Below are positions 62,285 through 64,000 of a DNA stretch of 64,000 nt, in pieces. A program made the position numbers and the translations under genes. How positions within the stretch are numbered: position 1 is the stretch's first letter; every line of letters starts with the position of its first letter. The DNA lies in assembly GCF_013375935.1 (NCBI RefSeq), contig NZ_CP056117.1, positions 2,852,001-2,916,000 of the forward strand. Reading direction: 5' to 3'. The stretch is from Enterobacter cloacae (lineage in GTDB: Bacteria > Pseudomonadota > Gammaproteobacteria > Enterobacterales > Enterobacteriaceae). The notes under the pieces were generated by a model. It was given only the letters and a program-made list of their open reading frames with translations. It ran no database searches and had not been told where the DNA came from.

Positions 62285-62623
62285 TTAATACCATGGGTTC
62301 TGGTTTACGGAGGTAACGGCATATCCCATGCATTTGTACTGAATGATCACGCTTTCGTTCAGACAGAGCGAGCCGCTGATGAGGGTACAGGTTTTTATCG
62401 GCTGTCCGTAGGCGGACGCGGTGGCATACCCCATGTTTTGACAGGCTTTGGCTGCCGTACCGTTATTCACATAGTCGTCAGACCAGGCGTTCTGAAGCAG
62501 CGCCTGACCGTAGTCGAGGCGCACAATCCCGTTCGGGGCGTCTACACTGCTTATCTCCGCCTGACGGTTAATGCTGCACCCCGCGAGCATCAGGATCGTT
62601 GCGGCCAGGATTACTCTTTTCAT
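62285..62623 (-). CDS. yecR: YecR-like lipoprotein
   Basis: A 112-residue lipoprotein: signal peptide 'MKRVILAATILMLAGCS' with lipobox L-A-G-C, then 'VRLDYGQALLQNAWSDDYV' and paired cysteines ('KACQNMGYATASAYGQPIKT'). E. coli YecR (about 107 residues) belongs to the FlhDC flagellar regulon. Its job is unknown. It lies 200 bp upstream of ftnA on the same strand. Confidence 0.85.
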   Translation of the reverse strand: MKRVILAATILMLAGCSINRQAEISSVDAPNGIVRLDYGQALLQNAWSDDYVNNGTAAKACQNMGYATASAYGQPIKTCTLISGSLCLNESVIIQYKCMGYAVTSVNQNPWY

Positions 62624-62764
62624 AGTTAACTCTGCGTGACGGGAAATACGCTATTGTAAGCCGATCCGCAGGCCGCAATGGGCGGAATAGCCGGAAGATC
62701 TCCCCTTACACTTCGCAACGAACCGGGCCAGCCCGCCAAACTGTGAGCGCATCTTTGTTTTTTA

Positions 62765-62801
62765 AAACAAGTTTTCACTTAATTTGAAAGTGTGTTTGTT
62801 T
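62765..62801. promoter_or_regulatory. Nested inverted repeats upstream of the RpiB/LacAB-like gene
   Basis: AAACAA...CACTT...AAGTG...TTTGTTT about 70-105 bp before the 62869 start; an operator is possible, but no regulator can be named. Confidence 0.35.
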
Positions 62802-62868
62802 GATAGTAAGGTTAAGGTGAAAAGCTATCCACAGCGGGAACGCCCGCCATGCATTCAGGAGAGACAAG

Positions 62869-63507
62869 ATGAAAATTGCACTGATGATGGAAAACAGCCA
62901 GGCCGCTAAAAATGCCATCATCCTTAATGAGCTGAAGGCCGTTGCCGATGAGAAAGGTTTCCCGGTCTATAACGTCGGTATGAGTGATGAAAACGATCAC
63001 CACCTTACCTATATTCACCTTGGCATCATGGCGAGCATTCTGCTCAATTCAAAAGCCGTCGATTTTGTTGTGACCGGCTGCGGAACCGGGCAGGGCGCGC
63101 TGATGTCCCTGAACATTCATCCGGGTGTAATTTGCGGCTACTGCATCGATCCTGCTGACGCGTTCCTGTTCGCGCAAATCAACAACGGCAACGCGCTTTC
63201 CCTGCCGTTCGCGAAAGGCTTTGGCTGGGGCGCTGAACTGAACGTGCGCTTTATCTTCGAGAAAGCGTTTACCGGCCGCAATGGCGAAGGCTATCCACCA
63301 GAGCGTAAAGAGCCGCAGGTGCGCAACGCCGGTATTCTGAACCAGGTGAAAGCGGCGGTGGTGAAAGAAAACTATCTCGATACCCTGCGTGCCATCGATC
63401 CCGAGCTGGTTAAAACCGCCGTTTCGGGCCAGCGCTTCCAGCAGTGCTTCTTCGAGAACTGTCAGGACAAAGAGATTGAAGCTTTTGTCCGCGCCATTGT
63501 TGGCTGA
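62869..63507 (+). CDS. RpiB/LacA/LacB family sugar-phosphate isomerase
   Basis: A 212-residue protein. The N-terminal 145 residues form an RpiB/LacAB-type fold with the catalytic-type cysteine in 'VVTGCGTGQGALMSLN' and 'PGVICGYCIDPADAFLFAQI'. It has an extra C-terminal helical part of about 60 residues ('AVVKENYLDTLRAIDPELVK') not found in classical RpiB. AGGAGAG precedes the ATG. It is not part of the E. coli order here, so it is an accessory gene of this lineage. The substrate is unknown. Confidence 0.85.
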   Translation: MKIALMMENSQAAKNAIILNELKAVADEKGFPVYNVGMSDENDHHLTYIHLGIMASILLNSKAVDFVVTGCGTGQGALMSLNIHPGVICGYCIDPADAFLFAQINNGNALSLPFAKGFGWGAELNVRFIFEKAFTGRNGEGYPPERKEPQVRNAGILNQVKAAVVKENYLDTLRAIDPELVKTAVSGQRFQQCFFENCQDKEIEAFVRAIVG

Positions 63508-63516
63508 TTCCGCCTT

Positions 63517-63542
63517 GCCGGGCAGGGCTATACCTGCCCGGC
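63517..63542 (+). terminator. Hairpin after the isomerase gene
   Basis: GCCGGGCAGG-GCTATA-CCTGCCCGGC, a perfect 10-bp stem 10 bp after the stop. No T tract, so it may be a REP-like stabiliser rather than a terminator. Confidence 0.55.
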
Positions 63543-63762
63543 ATGCCGCATTACGTTTTTGAAGATACCGCGCTGCCCGCATCCCGTGCCAGGCGCAGCG
63601 TGTCATCCCTCCCTGCTGACGAATCAGCGATCGCCACTTCATCCCTTGTATTCCTTCCTGTTCAAAAAATTTTATAAGAATTTACTGGAATTTATAAACC
63701 CGTAACCTGCGGATTTATCGCTACTTTTTTTAACATGGCCGCCGCAATGTAGTCTTTTTTAG

Positions 63763-63808
63763 TGTGATGCGTGTCACAAAATGGTTGATTTTTGTGATGG
63801 TGGTCATA
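63763..63808 (+). promoter_or_regulatory. Tandem CRP-like sites at the azuC promoter
   Basis: TGTGA-N6-TCACA at 63763-63778 is a perfect core, and TGTGA-N6-TCATA at 63793-63808 is a good match, 30 bp apart. The second lies between a TTGATT -35 (63785) and a TATTAT -10 (63807), where CRP would repress. Confidence 0.75.
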
Positions 63809-63860
63809 TTATAAGCGTATCGACAATAACACCTGCATAACACGTTACTGGAGCAACACG

Positions 63861-63944
63861 ATGAAACTGCGCAAAATCCTGAAAAGCATGTGGGCTAATT
63901 ACTGCACAACTTTCAAAGACGTCCCACCGGGCGCGATGTTCTGA
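63861..63944 (+). CDS. azuC: AzuC small inner-membrane protein
   Basis: 27 codons, MKLRKILKSMWANYCTTFKD then VPPGAMF, nearly the 28-residue E. coli AzuC. Too short for usual gene finding but unmistakable. CTGGAG lies 13 bp before the ATG. E. coli AzuC is an amphipathic membrane-associated protein reported to bind GlpD, and its mRNA also acts as a base-pairing sRNA. Confidence 0.92.
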   Translation: MKLRKILKSMWANYCTTFKDVPPGAMF

Positions 63945-63946
63945 TA

Positions 63947-63973
63947 AAAAAACCTGCTTCGGCAGGTTTTTTT
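63947..63973 (+). terminator. Terminator of azuC
   Basis: CCTGC-TTCG-GCAGG with a stable UUCG tetraloop, extended by A/T pairs and a T7 run. Confidence 0.9.
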
Positions 63974-64000
63974 ACGTCTGCGTACGACGAGAGGGAGATG

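Larger units (their letters stand above)
63819..63973 (+). ncRNA. azuR: AzuCR (IsrB) dual-function RNA
   Basis: The transcript would run from about 7 bases after the -10 element to the terminator, containing azuC. In E. coli this RNA is both mRNA and sRNA. The 5' end here is estimated. Confidence 0.65.

Overview
The window is chromosomal DNA from an enterobacterium, most likely Enterobacter or a close relative such as Lelliottia or Leclercia. Gene order follows the E. coli fliR-fliE, amyA-fliC and fliA-uvrC-pgsA-tRNA-azuC segments closely. Nearly every core protein can be recognised as an orthologue of similar length. All assignments rest on recall of families and motifs; no database search was run.

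Layout: 1-6320 holds the yedA-yedI-yodC-dgcQ-yedP-dsrA-yodD-dsrB-rcsA block. 6617-17212 is the minus-strand run fliR to fliF (export gate, C-ring, ATPase, hook-length control, MS ring), with fliE divergent at 17441. 17782-21604 is a decayed phage-derived insert: integrase relic, phage structural fragment, acyltransferase, and an SOS-type umuC with three internal stops. 21597-24661 holds yedK, yedD and amyA. 24726-28077 holds fliT, fliS, fliD and a short flagellin gene fliC. 28269-37722 is a six-gene cluster between fliC and fliA that looks like a flagellin glycosylation locus. 37824-42565 holds fliA, fliZ and the tcyJ-dcyD-tcyL-tcyN cystine/D-cysteine genes. 42790-47357 holds sdiA, yecF, uvrY, uvrC and pgsA, followed by tRNA-Gly, tRNA-Cys and tRNA-Leu. 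47754-52029 is a prophage remnant bounded by a perfect 61-bp repeat of the tRNA-Leu 3' end. 52260-58800 holds a LysR-type pseudogene, an unknown gene and a five-gene branched-chain amino acid type ABC transporter. 59212-63944 holds yecA, tyrP, yecH, ftnA, yecR, an RpiB/LacAB-type isomerase and azuC.

The most interesting region is 28269-37722. Its genes encode a glycosyltransferase-like protein, a 1116-residue fusion of methyltransferase, TPR and O-GlcNAc-transferase-like domains, a DegT-type sugar aminotransferase related to VioA, an ATP-grasp ligase, a Gfo/Idh/MocA oxidoreductase and an FkbM methyltransferase. Together they could make, acylate, methylate and attach an amino sugar (perhaps a 4-amino-4,6-dideoxyhexose) to the unusually short 278-residue flagellin encoded just upstream. 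The two phage relics share a pattern: each has a defective tyrosine integrase, tail or structural debris, an AT-rich membrane acyltransferase, and a LexA-box-preceded SOS gene that is now broken.
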